In this document: piece after piece, positions 7,990-17,043 of the stretch
How the letters are laid out: every line of letters begins with the position of its first letter
How positions within the stretch are numbered: the first letter of the stretch is position 1
Source: Trichomonas tenax
Taxonomy: Eukaryota; Parabasalia; Trichomonadida; Trichomonadidae
Assembly (NCBI GenBank): GCA_023091735.1
Contig: JALKBU010000672.1
Span: 1 to 28,373, forward strand
Length of the DNA stretch: 28,373 nucleotides
Direction of reading: 5' to 3'
Made by a program: the position numbers and the translations under genes
Notes under the pieces: generated by a model
Told to the model about the DNA's origin: nothing
The model's database searches: none
Seen by the model: the letters and a program-made list of their open reading frames with translations, nothing else

Positions 7990-9543
7990 TTAGAAGTAAA
8001 GATCACGCTTTCCATTCTTGATTAACTCAATTCTTCTAATTGTAGCCTTCCTTCTCTTCTCATCTGTGATGTTCTGGATCTCCTTCTCGATGAGCTTCCA
8101 GCCGATCTGCTTTGTTTCCTCAGAAGCATAGTCAATCAAGTATTCAGCAAGTGTGAACATAGCATTTGGATGGCAGTTGTTATGGATTTCACCAGACTTG
8201 GCCCACTTCATGAAGGCCTCGCCTGTTCTGCCGAGTCTGTAGCAAGCTGTGCACCATGATGGGACGTAGCCATCCTTCATCAAGTCTCTAACGACTTCAT
8301 CGGCGGATCTGTGATCGTAGATGGAGAACTGGCCCTTCTTACCATCTGTGTTCTTGTTGTAGGAGCCAACTTCTGTGGATGAAGCAGCAGAGATCTGTGA
8401 GATACCGATCTTGAGCAACTCCTTCCTCATCTTGGCGGATTCTCTTGTGGAGATGATCATACCTGTGTATGGAACAGCGCATCTAAGGACAGCGATGAGT
8501 CTCTTGAAGTCATCATCGTTAACGACGTGCGGTGGATGCTCGGAGAGTGGTGTGCCTGTAGCTGGTCTGATTCTTGGGAATGAGATTGTGTGTGGGCCTG
8601 TGCCGAACTTCTCATCGAGGTGCTTAGCGTGCTGGAGAAGAGCTAAGCCTTCGAACTTGTGATCATAGAGACCAAGAAGAGCACCGAAGCCGACATCATC
8701 AATACCACCGATCTGAGCACGATCCATGCATGTGATTCTGTAATCGTAGTCAGCCTTTGGACCATATGGATGGAACTTCTTGAATGACTTACGGTGGTAT
8801 GTCTCCTGGAAGAGTGTGTATGTGCCAACGCAGCCAAGAGCCTTCAGGCGCTTGAAGTCTGTGACAGAGAGTGTTGGGATTTCGACGTTGATTCTTCTGA
8901 TCTCACCAGACTTGTCTGTCTTGACGGAGGAGGCAGCCTTGAGAGCCTCTAAGAAGTTGTCGAATGTGTAAGTTGGGTGCTCACCTGTGAGCATGAGGAT
9001 TCTCTTGTGTCCCATCATCTCGAGGACTTCGACTTCCTTCTTGACCTGCTCTGGCGTCAACTTGCAGCGTTCGATGGTTGTGTTTGTGCCTCTGTAGCCA
9101 CAGTATGTGCATGAGCACTGGCAATAGTTAGCGACATAGAGAGGAGCGAAGAGAACGATTCTGTTACCATAGATTCTGTTCTTGATGAAGAAAGCTGTGT
9201 CGTAGATCTCCTGAATGAGGCCAGAATCCTCAATCGGGACGTTGAGGAGTGTGGCAGCCTCCTGGATGGACAAACCGAGCAAAAATTCGGATGGTCCGGC
9301 AACAGCGTCCTTAAGAGTGGCTCGATCTCTTGCCTTTTCAAGGATAGCGCGTACTCTCGCCTTATCCTTGCCATAATCGCGGGTCTCAACGAGGGCCTCG
9401 TTGATTTCGTTCTCATTGATGATCTCATCTGGGTTTGGGATCTCATACTTGTCGTGTTCTGGTGACCATTTTGTTCCTGTGAAGAGGGTTTTCGAAACAT
9501 CTGGTCTCAATTGACCGTAGCTCCTGCTGATCGAGGCGAGCAT
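7990..9543 (-). CDS. hydG: [FeFe]-hydrogenase maturase HydG, hydrogenosomal
   Basis: Radical-SAM tyrosine lyase that cleaves tyrosine to supply CO and cyanide ligands for the H-cluster of [FeFe]-hydrogenase, in the hydrogenosome. With the start at 9543 the protein is 517 residues. It opens MLASISRSYG, a typical short hydrogenosomal presequence with a likely cleavage after SRSY. The radical-SAM cluster motif CxxxCxxC is C141, C145, C148 (CQCSCTYC), followed by GYRG. The C-terminal auxiliary cluster fits CX2CX22C (C431, C434, C457), beginning WCTACYRLGRTGEAFM. A longer frame to 9639 exists, but an initiator TCACTT ends five bases before the ATG at 9543, and residues upstream of it would hide the presequence. 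Codon use is biased. HydE and HydF, its partner maturases, are not in the window. Confidence 0.96.
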   Translation of the reverse strand: MLASISRSYGQLRPDVSKTLFTGTKWSPEHDKYEIPNPDEIINENEINEALVETRDYGKDKARVRAILEKARDRATLKDAVAGPSEFLLGLSIQEAATLLNVPIEDSGLIQEIYDTAFFIKNRIYGNRIVLFAPLYVANYCQCSCTYCGYRGTNTTIERCKLTPEQVKKEVEVLEMMGHKRILMLTGEHPTYTFDNFLEALKAASSVKTDKSGEIRRINVEIPTLSVTDFKRLKALGCVGTYTLFQETYHRKSFKKFHPYGPKADYDYRITCMDRAQIGGIDDVGFGALLGLYDHKFEGLALLQHAKHLDEKFGTGPHTISFPRIRPATGTPLSEHPPHVVNDDDFKRLIAVLRCAVPYTGMIISTRESAKMRKELLKIGISQISAASSTEVGSYNKNTDGKKGQFSIYDHRSADEVVRDLMKDGYVPSWCTACYRLGRTGEAFMKWAKSGEIHNNCHPNAMFTLAEYLIDYASEETKQIGWKLIEKEIQNITDEKRRKATIRRIELIKNGKRDLYF

Positions 9544-9547
9544 TTGA

Positions 9548-9553
9548 AAGTGA
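9548..9553 (-). promoter_or_regulatory. Initiator TCACTT of hydG
   Basis: The minus strand reads TCACTT, an exact match to the trichomonad initiator TCAYWW. Its A lies eight bases before the ATG at 9543, so it sets a very short leader and decides the start codon. An AAAAAGGTGACG word (9561-9572, minus strand) lies just upstream. Confidence 0.65.
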
Positions 9554-10779
9554 ATTGAAGCGTCACCTTTTTGATATGTCTTTAAACGGTATTCAATTAT
9601 TTTGATTGAGCTCATAGAAATATCCTGCTCAAAACACAATGCATCTTTTTCTTCCCCTAGAATATCTTCATTTTGCTTGAAAATCCTACGCTATTGTTTT
9701 TGAAAAGATTTAAAGAATTTTGGAAAAATTGCATTTTAATAAAATCAACGAGAACCTCGTGAGCGATCCCATGTTATATATGGAGGCGTTAAGTGTTATT
9801 CAATGTTTTATTGTAATTTTTCAGTGAATATCGATAGGAAAATCTTCCTTGGTCATTTCCATCCTGCGGAGCTCAGTTTGAAGGTAAGCATGTGAGATGC
9901 TAATGTTTGTGTACTTGGGAAAAATTATCATTCGACGCTCGATTGATTAAACGCAGGTTACACTGAAGTAGATGGCCATGCACATCACAGGGATGTTTAT
10001 TCCCAAAAGAAAAACGTGTGTTCCAATAAGCATTTTGATGTTAGGTGCTTTTAGACAAATAAACTTTATTATATGTCATGTAAAATTTTGTCATGTCAAA
10101 TTGGTATGTAAACCAAAAAAATAATTTGGAGTGAGAGTTCGATATATCACTATGCTCATGTATGTGTATATAATGCCGAACTTTGAAGCGAAAATCTAAT
10201 ACAATGAGATTTCAGTCTCGAAATGTAATGAGTTTTAATGAGTAGTTAGAGTAGTATGATGTATGGCATGTGATGCAAAACTGAGCAAGGAGAGGAGAGC
10301 TAAGTAAAGTCGAAAATTAAATTGATTCAATTCACAAAATTAGATATTGAAGAATATTTCTGTTGTGGATTTCATGTGTTCTATAAATCTGTATTGCCGT
10401 CATATGATTGATGCCTCTGCAAGCTCATGCAGCGGAGTTAGCCATTAAGAAGGCCAACATTTTTAAAAAAATTATTTTTTGTGATAAAACCTTCGAATTT
10501 TACAGAAGATGTATTTGGAAAAGTGAAATTACAGGGAAAGTTATCTACCTTTCTAGAAAAGTGATAAGTTTACATGTCAAAAGTGTCATGTAAACAATAA
10601 AAATCTGATAAGTAAAATTATTTATTCCAATTTATAAGTAAGTTTAATTTAGTTCATTTTTTATTTCCACATTTCTACTACCTCATCTGGAGCATGTGTG
10701 TAAATAAATTATGTAATTTCCTTCATGATTTGTATCTCAACATCCGTCGGTAAATGAAGATCGATAATAGTCTTCATAA

Positions 10780-10931
10780 TAACATCGCTTGTTTTATAAG
10801 CGATGTTAATAGTTTCTTTTAGTTTTTCTAATCCTAGCAAAATTGAACTAGGATTATAGGATAACGATCTTAACTTTTGTTCAATTTGAAAGCTAGCAGA
10901 GATACGTGATTAATTGATGAAGATCTCTGCT
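10780..10931. repeat. Cluster of three perfect inverted repeats
   Basis: Three stem-loops lie in succession. TAACATCGCTT/AAGCGATGTTA (10780-10790 and 10798-10808) has 11 pairs and a 7-base loop. TAATCCTAG/CTAGGATTA (10829-10837 and 10848-10856) has nine pairs. AGCAGAGAT/ATCTCTGCT (10895-10903 and 10923-10931) has nine pairs. Three in 150 bases suggests a structured RNA or a fold-back element, but no known RNA family is recognised. Confidence 0.6.
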
Positions 10932-10997
10932 GAGAATTGAGGTAATTGATTGATTGCTGAAGATTTCTGCTAAGAATGGAAGTAATTGATTGAGTGG
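10918..10997. repeat. Imperfect 40-base tandem repeat, two copies
   Basis: Copies at 10918-10957 and 10958-10997 match at 34 of 40 positions (both open TGAAGAT and share TAATTGATTGA). A third, much weaker copy may follow to about 11035. Confidence 0.75.
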
Positions 10998-11915
10998 CTA
11001 TATTATCTGTTGATTGTAGAGGTCATTGATTTATTAATGCTTGATCTCTCCTGGTTTTTAAAAGCTGTTTGTTTACTACATTAAGTATGGCCAATCTGAT
11101 ACTTTACAAATGTCAGTTTTTCTAGAAAGGTGGAGGCCTCCTACAAGGACATGCTAAAGTTAAGGCAAAAAGTTCCAGAAAAGTACAATAATACTAGTAT
11201 ATCGTCTTGTTTGATTTTAAATTATAATCACACTTTAAAATCTTCAAGTTAATATAACTTCCACTACATTCAATGGGATTATCTGCTAGCTACCATAGTT
11301 TTCAGCTTGAGCTTGGCTTTGTTTGAGCAAGATATTTTTTGTAAATGTAAAATATGACATGTAAATATATTTTTTGTCGTGTAGTATCACAAAAAATCCT
11401 TTAAAATTTAGTTCTTCGATTTAATGATAAGAATGATATATTAAATGTGTGTATAGTATATAGAAAAAGCCACAAAGGACAACTCCACATTTTATGGTAG
11501 GCGGAGATCAAGATGAGGTCGTCACCGACAACACCATGCTCTGACCTTCCGACTGTAGTCTTTTGTTAAAGAAGATGCTAAGATGTATGGATGAGCATAA
11601 GAAATGTCTAAAATTCGTCGAAATGTTATGATATGAAATTACAAAAAAACGAAGTAAATGCGAAATAATTATAATAATTAGATAGAAAACGAAAAGGTAG
11701 GTTCATGTTACGTTTAAGTTAAGAAGTAAAAGTCACTACATCAAGAGATAAAGTCGATTTAATTTGAAAAATTTAAAATTACTTTTTCTCGAAAATTCCT
11801 CTATTAATGCATGTTATTTTCTTTACCATTGTTATCCATATCCAATTATGAGTAATTTCGCAAGTTTAATCGGATATTAAATAAGTGTATAGAATATAGA
11901 TAGTCAGAGAAAAAA

Positions 11916-12723
11916 GGGATAAAGGGGCAAATGCCCTCATAGAAGCATAATTAAGCCTCCAAACTCTACCTTTGATCTGTATACATCATTCTAAAACTAA
12001 TATAATGAAATAAAGTCTAAGCTTAAATTTTTAATTTCAATATTATAATATTTTTAATTTCAATATTATGTTATAAAGTTGTATATTATTCAGCAAGTAC
12101 AATATACATGAATTGCATGTTACTGCTATTCACTCTTTTTGCATTTGGTGCTGTTTTTTGGTTGCCCTAGCATTGACAAACCTTAATTACCTTACTTGTA
12201 CCAATCTGGCGAAGATTGAGCTGCGTTTCAGCATTGCATTCGGAAACAATGCTCTTGTATATGCATGATTTCGGTTGGTTCATCCTAATTTGTATCGAAG
12301 TTAGCAAGATCGTGCAGCGTGTATTTTCAAGTGGCGGCAGCTATCCAAGGCTTCTGCTGCATGCACTGGCTAAGCTCTACGTCGTGATTATCGTGTTTGA
12401 CTACTTAGTCAAGAGCAAATACGGATATTAACTTCTCTGACCCTTGCGTTTCCTGCATAAGCATCCACGTACTATATGCAGGTGCCTGCAGAGTTGCATG
12501 GAACTCAAATTCTTTATCAGAAGATGAGTCTTTGGGGTAACTTGTGCGAAAGTTCCATAAAAATTTTTGGACGATAACAATTTTTAAACGTTTGTTGATT
12601 TTACGCGTTTGCCCTATTTTGAATGGAAAAATTTATTGTGGTGTATATAGCTTTAGAATGCTATGTAGAGCCTATATAACCTAAAATATTTCCTAAATAA
12701 AACAGCGTTTGCCCCTTTATCCC
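11916..12723. mobile_element. 808-base element bounded by 16-base perfect terminal inverted repeats
   Basis: GGGATAAAGGGGCAAA at 11916-11931 recurs as its exact reverse complement at 12708-12723; past one mismatch, two further bases also pair. The interior (about 12120-12560) is less AT-rich than its surroundings. It holds frames interrupted by stops that look like decayed coding sequence, for example LLSQEQIRILTSLTLAFPA and YYMQVPAELHGTQILYQKMS on the plus strand. A related word GCGTTTGCCC occurs near the right end (12605-12614). I see no clear target-site duplication (left flank A-rich, right flank ATGACT). A decayed or non-autonomous DNA transposon is the simplest reading; I cannot name its superfamily. 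Confidence 0.55.
12028..12069. repeat. 19-base direct repeat, two copies with a 23-base period
   Basis: TTTTTAATTTCAATATTAT occurs exactly at 12028-12046 and 12051-12069, inside the inverted-repeat-bounded element. Confidence 0.85.
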
Positions 12724-13201
12724 ATGACTTTAATCATTAACTGGAGAAAACATAGTTGGCACTTTTTTGTGGGGAAGAATTGTTCGAAAATTACAAAGAC
12801 ATTTCATTGTTTTGAGTTCATCATTTCCACCGGTGCATTGAAATACTTCGTGTTTAATCATTTAGTCTAGTTGGAACATCGAAATCAAGTGTTTACGAGT
12901 TGATTTAACAAAATTTATAACGATTGAATCAACGTGATTGATAATTATAAAAAATCGGCTTCAGAAAGCTTAACGCATGCAATAATGTGTAGGATCTAAC
13001 AGAATTCATATATGTTAAGCATTTCAAAGCTTTAAACACAATGTTAATGATAATTCATCATTTTATTGAACGAATGTTTGATGTTTCTTGGAAAACATAA
13101 AATAACTTTATACATCGATAATGTTACCACAGCATAATATAGAACTTTGTCCTTGTTGCCTGATAATAGTTCAATAAAGAGTTCTGGAGAAGATGAAGTA
13201 T
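12724..13201. other. AT-rich spacer before MED6
   Basis: About 480 bases between the putative transposon and the MED6 promoter; no gene, RNA or strong repeat seen. Confidence 0.5.
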
Positions 13202-13226
13202 AAGGTTAATACCAAAAGTGTCATAT
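13202..13226 (+). promoter_or_regulatory. MED6 core promoter: AAGGTTAA word and TCATAT initiator
   Basis: AAGGTTAA (13202-13209) is followed by TCATAT (13221-13226), an exact TCAYWW match ending five bases before the ATG at 13232. The compact layout is typical of trichomonad genes. Confidence 0.55.
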
Positions 13227-13231
13227 AACAA

Positions 13232-13936
13232 ATGTCTGTTCCTTCTCCTCAAGAAACAGCGTCAATGGCCTTCAGAGATGACGGCTTCTTGCAGTTCAAT
13301 GCATTGACAATCAGAAACCTGTTTACTAATTACTTCAATAACAGCCCATTTTATGATAAAACATCTTTAAATGAGCAAGTTAACAGATACGATCAATTTA
13401 CAGACTTATTTAGAGAAAACGGTGTAACTTATAGGCTTACGTATGTCCAAATCCAAGAGCCAGAGTTTTTGAAAACATTAGATCCTAAAAATCCACCTGC
13501 TGAGAAGATTTTGGATACAGAGGAAGAAATATACAAAGAATCTAATTTAGACTATCCTATTTATACTGGTCTTTCTGTTATTTCTAAAATTCTCACAACA
13601 ATTAATGACGATGGAGAGCTTACAAAACAACTCCTTGCGCAGTATTACATGATCGATGGAACAATTTGGCAGGCTCCTGATTTGTACTCATTAGTTACAT
13701 CGAACTTTCGAACTTCAATTTTCAATCTAAGAGAAGCAATTCTTTTGGCTGATTCATTGTATAAATGGTCACCAGAGCTTCGTTTCCAATTCATTGGAAA
13801 TAATATTTCGACAAAGCCGCCATATATTTTCAATAAATTCGAATTAAACAACATTTTCGATGAACATCAAAAGGAAAGATATTTCCAGAACTTCTTTGTG
13901 GACCAAGTTGTTCAAAGTGTTAATAATGATCACTAA
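13232..13936 (+). CDS. MED6: Mediator complex subunit 6
   Basis: A 234-residue protein of the MED6 family, a head-module subunit of the Mediator complex that links activators to RNA polymerase II. The conserved blocks are in order: FRDDGFLQF (14-22), NYFNNSPFYDKTSLNEQ (33-49), YRLTYVQIQEPEF (67-79), and the signature YYMIDGTIWQAPDLYSLV (138-155). Helices with a basic patch follow (FRTSIFNLREAI). Human MED6 is about 246 residues, so the length fits. The start is set by the initiator just upstream. The stop is followed at once by AAAAA, giving the TAAA signal. The C-terminal part after residue 180 is divergent. With the Myb gene and the TFIIIC candidate it is one of three transcription genes in the window. 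Confidence 0.93.
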   Translation: MSVPSPQETASMAFRDDGFLQFNALTIRNLFTNYFNNSPFYDKTSLNEQVNRYDQFTDLFRENGVTYRLTYVQIQEPEFLKTLDPKNPPAEKILDTEEEIYKESNLDYPIYTGLSVISKILTTINDDGELTKQLLAQYYMIDGTIWQAPDLYSLVTSNFRTSIFNLREAILLADSLYKWSPELRFQFIGNNISTKPPYIFNKFELNNIFDEHQKERYFQNFFVDQVVQSVNNDH

Positions 13937-14564
13937 AAAATTATGTTTGTTTAAGACTATAAATCATTTAATGTTATTCTATAACTTTGAATTATGTATT
14001 AATATAAGTAAGAAATACAACTTTTTAACTTAGCAACAAAGGTTAATCTTCTTCTAACAGTATCGAGCCAAAAAACCCAATATGTCAAATACTTAAATTC
14101 TCACTCATTACGAAATTATTTAATCTAAATATTATTGTACTGAAGTTCAAAATAAAGAGATGAAGTGTGTTAGAATCAGAGAAATCTTTACGGTTGTAAA
14201 TTTTTTAATGTGAGAATGGTAAAATTTGACCAATTTCAAAATCGCAAATGCGTTCAGAATTTATGGTATCCTCAAATGGAATAAAAATTCAAGTGATTTC
14301 AATAATGCATTTCATATGAGCAGATTTGTTGGGGCTGACTTGAAAACGGCTTAATTGAACAATGTTCTATGATTTATGATGTTGTAGTTAGAAATGAATG
14401 AATGGTTTGAATAAATTTAAAAATGAAAATTTGAAGAAAATTAATCAATCAGCATATTATTTCTATCCAATGTGTTGCCTTTTAACTGAGTAAAGGTAAT
14501 ATAATAAGTTGTAATGATATATAAAACATATTTTTATCATAACATATCATAACAAATAGCTTAA
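13937..14564. other. Spacer between convergent MED6 and the UBX gene
   Basis: About 630 AT-rich bases with no gene seen. It includes an AAGGTTAA word (14039-14046) that has no gene directly downstream. Confidence 0.5.
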
Positions 14565-15356
14565 CTAGCTCATCATATTCTGTAATATAACTTGTGCAAT
14601 GTCAGGATTTGATGAAGGCTGATATTCCCAAAATGATTCCTGATCTCCTTCGCCAGCGAATGGATTGAAGAATGACAAAAATGTGAATATACCTGATGTA
14701 AATATATGCCAACATGATCCATTGTGTAGTTGACCTAAATTTGATGGAGGAATAATATTGCGATCATTAATTCTTAAAAGCGCAGCAGGGATACGTCCTA
14801 TAGCATCTGTAATTAGCATATCTTTATCTGTTGGAAGTGGTCTTTTTGAGTGTGCAATTGTATATGTGTGGTCTGGACCAATAGCTGATTCTAGCCATAA
14901 ATTAAGAGCTCCGATAGTTTCATTATCTTCAAAATCCTGTGAAACTAACTGATCATCCATTCTTACAGAAATTCTGATTTTTCGTCTTTTATTTTCCGAT
15001 GTTGATTCTTCATCACCTTCGAAAGCACCATAGTTGATGCTATTGATGTAATTCGCGAAGTCTGTTGGCAATGGATAGCTTCGTACCCATTGATGTGAAA
15101 TAATCGATGAATGGGGACCGAAAACATATATTCCTGGCGTGCTCATTATCTCATACTTTCTCGAGAAGAACTCAAACTTAGCATATTCTTCGGGAATTTT
15201 AATTCTTTCTATCAACGCTGTTGGAGGAATTGTAGATTTAACAGGAATTGAGTTCCAAAATGTCTCTGCATCTGTTGCTTTGTCTTCGACAGCAACAATA
15301 AGAAGAATTTCTGGATAGTTTTCCTTCTGATTGAACGCGTCTTTAATACTTTCCAT
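14565..15356 (-). CDS. UBX-domain protein, UBXN4/erasin-like
   Basis: A 263-residue protein. Residues 16-106 resemble a thioredoxin-like domain (ILLIVAVED, then the cis-proline segment STPGIYVFGP at 72-81), as in UBXN4. Residues 126-197 look like a UBX (ubiquitin-fold) domain: KIRISVRMDDQ, then the helix IGALNLWLESAI, and AALLRIND as the last strand. UBX domains recruit Cdc48/p97. The usual FPR tip between strands 3 and 4 is replaced by SKRPLP, so p97 binding may differ. A hydrophobic stretch (215-234, containing FTSGIFTFLSFF) after the UBX domain fits the membrane hairpin by which UBXN4 sits in the ER for degradation of misfolded proteins. The start is supported by a TCATAA box at 15370-15375. 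It is divergent from the 101-residue gene. Confidence 0.7.
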   Translation of the reverse strand: MESIKDAFNQKENYPEILLIVAVEDKATDAETFWNSIPVKSTIPPTALIERIKIPEEYAKFEFFSRKYEIMSTPGIYVFGPHSSIISHQWVRSYPLPTDFANYINSINYGAFEGDEESTSENKRRKIRISVRMDDQLVSQDFEDNETIGALNLWLESAIGPDHTYTIAHSKRPLPTDKDMLITDAIGRIPAALLRINDRNIIPPSNLGQLHNGSCWHIFTSGIFTFLSFFNPFAGEGDQESFWEYQPSSNPDIAQVILQNMMS

Positions 15357-15369
15357 AATATAATTGGGG

Positions 15370-15375
15370 TTATGA
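15370..15375 (-). promoter_or_regulatory. Initiator TCATAA of the UBX gene
   Basis: Exact TCAYWW match on the minus strand, 14-19 bases before the ATG at 15356. The 160-base spacer (15357-15516) serves both divergent genes. Confidence 0.5.
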
Positions 15376-15503
15376 AGTTAATACCCCTAAGTTATTAATT
15401 CTTCAAACAAAGCTTTTCAATTTGAATTTAAGGGGGAATTATTAGTGTCAACCCACATTAAATAATCAAACAGAGCTTTTCATTTTTTGATGGAAAAATA
15501 ATA

Positions 15504-15509
15504 TCATTT
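15504..15509 (+). promoter_or_regulatory. Initiator TCATTT of the 101-residue gene
   Basis: Exact TCAYWW match, with its A 11 bases before the ATG at 15517. Confidence 0.5.
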
Positions 15510-15516
15510 ATTTTAA

Positions 15517-15822
15517 ATGAAAAGTGACCCAAATAACTGGGAAACATTGGAAGAAAATGAGCTTTTTGAGCAGCTTGAGATAGCTACATCCAATGATAGG
15601 AACTTCTTCTCAAAATATGAAGCATTCGTAGAAGGATTTCGTACATTTCTCCAAAATTTAACTCCACAGCAACAGCAACTTCCTGCAGATGAACTGATCG
15701 ATCTGTACATGAATGACTCATCACTAACTATTGCAAAAAGTGAGTTCATTAACGAAATATTAAATGTTTTTGAAAGAAATCAGCAATTTACACTTCCAGA
15801 GACAGACATTGATAAGCTGTAG
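15517..15822 (+). CDS. Small acidic protein of unknown function (101 aa)
   Basis: An intact small ORF with a good initiator (TCATTT) right upstream, so I believe it is expressed. The protein is acidic and helical: it opens MKSDPNNWETLEENELFEQL, then a Phe-rich helix (FSKYEAFVEGFRTFL), a QQQQ run and a second helix (SEFINEILNVFE). It has no signal peptide, membrane span, Cys cluster or recognisable motif. It could be a subunit of a larger complex. The frame is read against a weaker antisense frame that has no promoter. Confidence 0.65.
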   Translation: MKSDPNNWETLEENELFEQLEIATSNDRNFFSKYEAFVEGFRTFLQNLTPQQQQLPADELIDLYMNDSSLTIAKSEFINEILNVFERNQQFTLPETDIDKL

Positions 15823-16339
15823 ACTTTGTTAGCATAGAAATATATTTTTGAACAGTATTAATACAATTTCATTATTTCCAATAATTAATGACCACACATG
15901 CAAGCGTGTGGGTTTAGTATCAAGAGTTTAAGTTCATTTTCGTATTGAAAACAATTAATAAACTTTTCGCGATTTTTCGTAAATTCAATTTAAAAACCAT
16001 GTTTATTGAATCGCATTTTTTCAGTAGGTCCAAAAACAATGGATTGTGACTTATAACTCAATCACCCGATTATTATTGGTATATTCTAATAAAAAGTTAA
16101 TGGTTGTGGTAAGCTATAGGAACTTTATAATATTTTATATAGGCATTTAATTAACAAACAAAAACAAATAATCATCAAAAATCTGCATTGTTCAAGAATA
16201 CCTGATTAGATCATGTATTTTTGAGCAGTGTTTGGATCCCATTATGCTTTGATTCGAATATAGCAAAGTAATGAACATCCACAAATCATATTGCAAAAAT
16301 GGGAACAATAATAATAAAAAGGATTCATGTAAAACTGTA
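15823..16339. other. Spacer after the 101-residue gene
   Basis: About 520 bases without a gene. The only structure I see is a small hairpin, CCACAC/GTGTGG (15892-15897 and 15906-15911), which could lie in the 3' end of the upstream transcript. Confidence 0.5.
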
Positions 16340-16870
16340 TTAGCCTTCATCTGATGATGATGAAGAATCAGTAAACTCAATAATATCATCGAATCCAAAT
16401 GTTGGAGAGAATGTGATGAAAAATAAAATGTAGAATATCTCAAATGCACTAAGTTCGCACGATTGTCTCTTTGGATAAAATATTGATTCTAGAGAAAGAA
16501 TATAAGAAATTACAGCAAAACCGCCAGTAATAACTACAATAGAAATGGAAATTGATTCCAATGAGCATCCATATTTATAGAGAACATATGGAATAGATAG
16601 AAACGTCCAAAAAATTATTGGAAAAATCCAATTTAATATTGAATGGCGCGGAATGTTGCCTGTTGGATCATTGGTGATTAAAATGCTTTTCTCGGTAATC
16701 TTTTCTGAGGCTAAGTAACCATTTACATTTGCATATTTATATAAATTTGTGTCTATGTAGCTTTTCTCTTCGCAAAGTTTAATAACGTCTCCGGCTGTTG
16801 GTATATATTTGAATTCCAGCGAATGAGGTGACGTTGGATCCCATTCTAAAGTAACACTTAATGTCACCAT
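16340..16870 (-). CDS. Membrane protein with three spans and possible ubiquitin-like N-terminus
   Basis: A 176-residue protein. Residues 1-66 (MVTLSVTLEWDP..., then DVIKLCEEKSYID, then SEKITEKSILIT) have the strand-helix-strand rhythm of a beta-grasp, ubiquitin-like domain; this is inference from pattern only. Three hydrophobic segments follow at about 79-97, 105-127 and 140-158. The tail is acidic with a serine run (SSSSSDEG), a likely casein-kinase-2 site. A ubiquitin-like domain followed by membrane spans recalls ER proteins such as TMUB or HERP, but no motif confirms this. The TCATTT initiator at 16885-16890 supports the start. It has its own promoter and faces away from the centrin-like gene. 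Confidence 0.6.
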   Translation of the reverse strand: MVTLSVTLEWDPTSPHSLEFKYIPTAGDVIKLCEEKSYIDTNLYKYANVNGYLASEKITEKSILITNDPTGNIPRHSILNWIFPIIFWTFLSIPYVLYKYGCSLESISISIVVITGGFAVISYILSLESIFYPKRQSCELSAFEIFYILFFITFSPTFGFDDIIEFTDSSSSSDEG

Positions 16871-16884
16871 TTTAGTCTCAAATA

Positions 16885-16890
16885 AAATGA
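16885..16890 (-). promoter_or_regulatory. Initiator TCATTT of the membrane protein gene
   Basis: Exact TCAYWW match on the minus strand, 15-20 bases before the ATG at 16870. Confidence 0.5.
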
Positions 16891-17043
16891 CATTATACTT
16901 ATCATAACTCGTTATCTATATAATATTTCCGAATTTTGCCATAATCAATATAATTCATTTGGAGGAGTCTATTAGTGATAGTAGTTTAGAGTTTTAAAAC
17001 TAACACAATTATCAGAAAAATAGAAGATTAAAAATTTGAAATA

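Larger units (their letters stand above)
9573..11915. other. Gene-poor region upstream of hydG
   Basis: About 2.3 kb without a convincing gene. Short open frames such as 10408-10593 have no recognisable protein features. Slightly GC-richer patches occur at about 9755-9800 and 11490-11560 but contain no tRNA or snRNA signature that I can identify. CATGTAAA words recur (10077, 10569, 10586, 11359). ACCTTTCTAGAAAA at 10547-10560 and its exact reverse complement at 11118-11131 enclose the hairpin cluster described separately. Confidence 0.5.

Noticed and set aside
9057..9500. Open frame of 147 codons in another frame within hydG
   Set aside because: Shadow of hydG: low-complexity Ser/Arg/His-rich translation, overlapped entirely by a recognised protein. 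The same applies to several frames inside the I/LWEQ gene (for example 18427-19119 and 19248-19796), which arise from its biased codons.
7990..9543. Recent horizontal transfer of hydG because of its different base composition
   Set aside because: uL11 and the I/LWEQ gene share the same codon bias, and the presequence and trichomonad initiator show it is an established nuclear gene.
10408..10593. 61-codon frame in the gene desert
   Set aside because: No protein features, no initiator box at the right distance, and its end overlaps a short inverted repeat (TTTACATG/CATGTAAA).
12216..12431. 71-codon frame inside the inverted-repeat element
   Set aside because: It starts from the generous frame rule and reads like a random hydrophobic peptide; the more protein-like residues are in another frame broken by stops.
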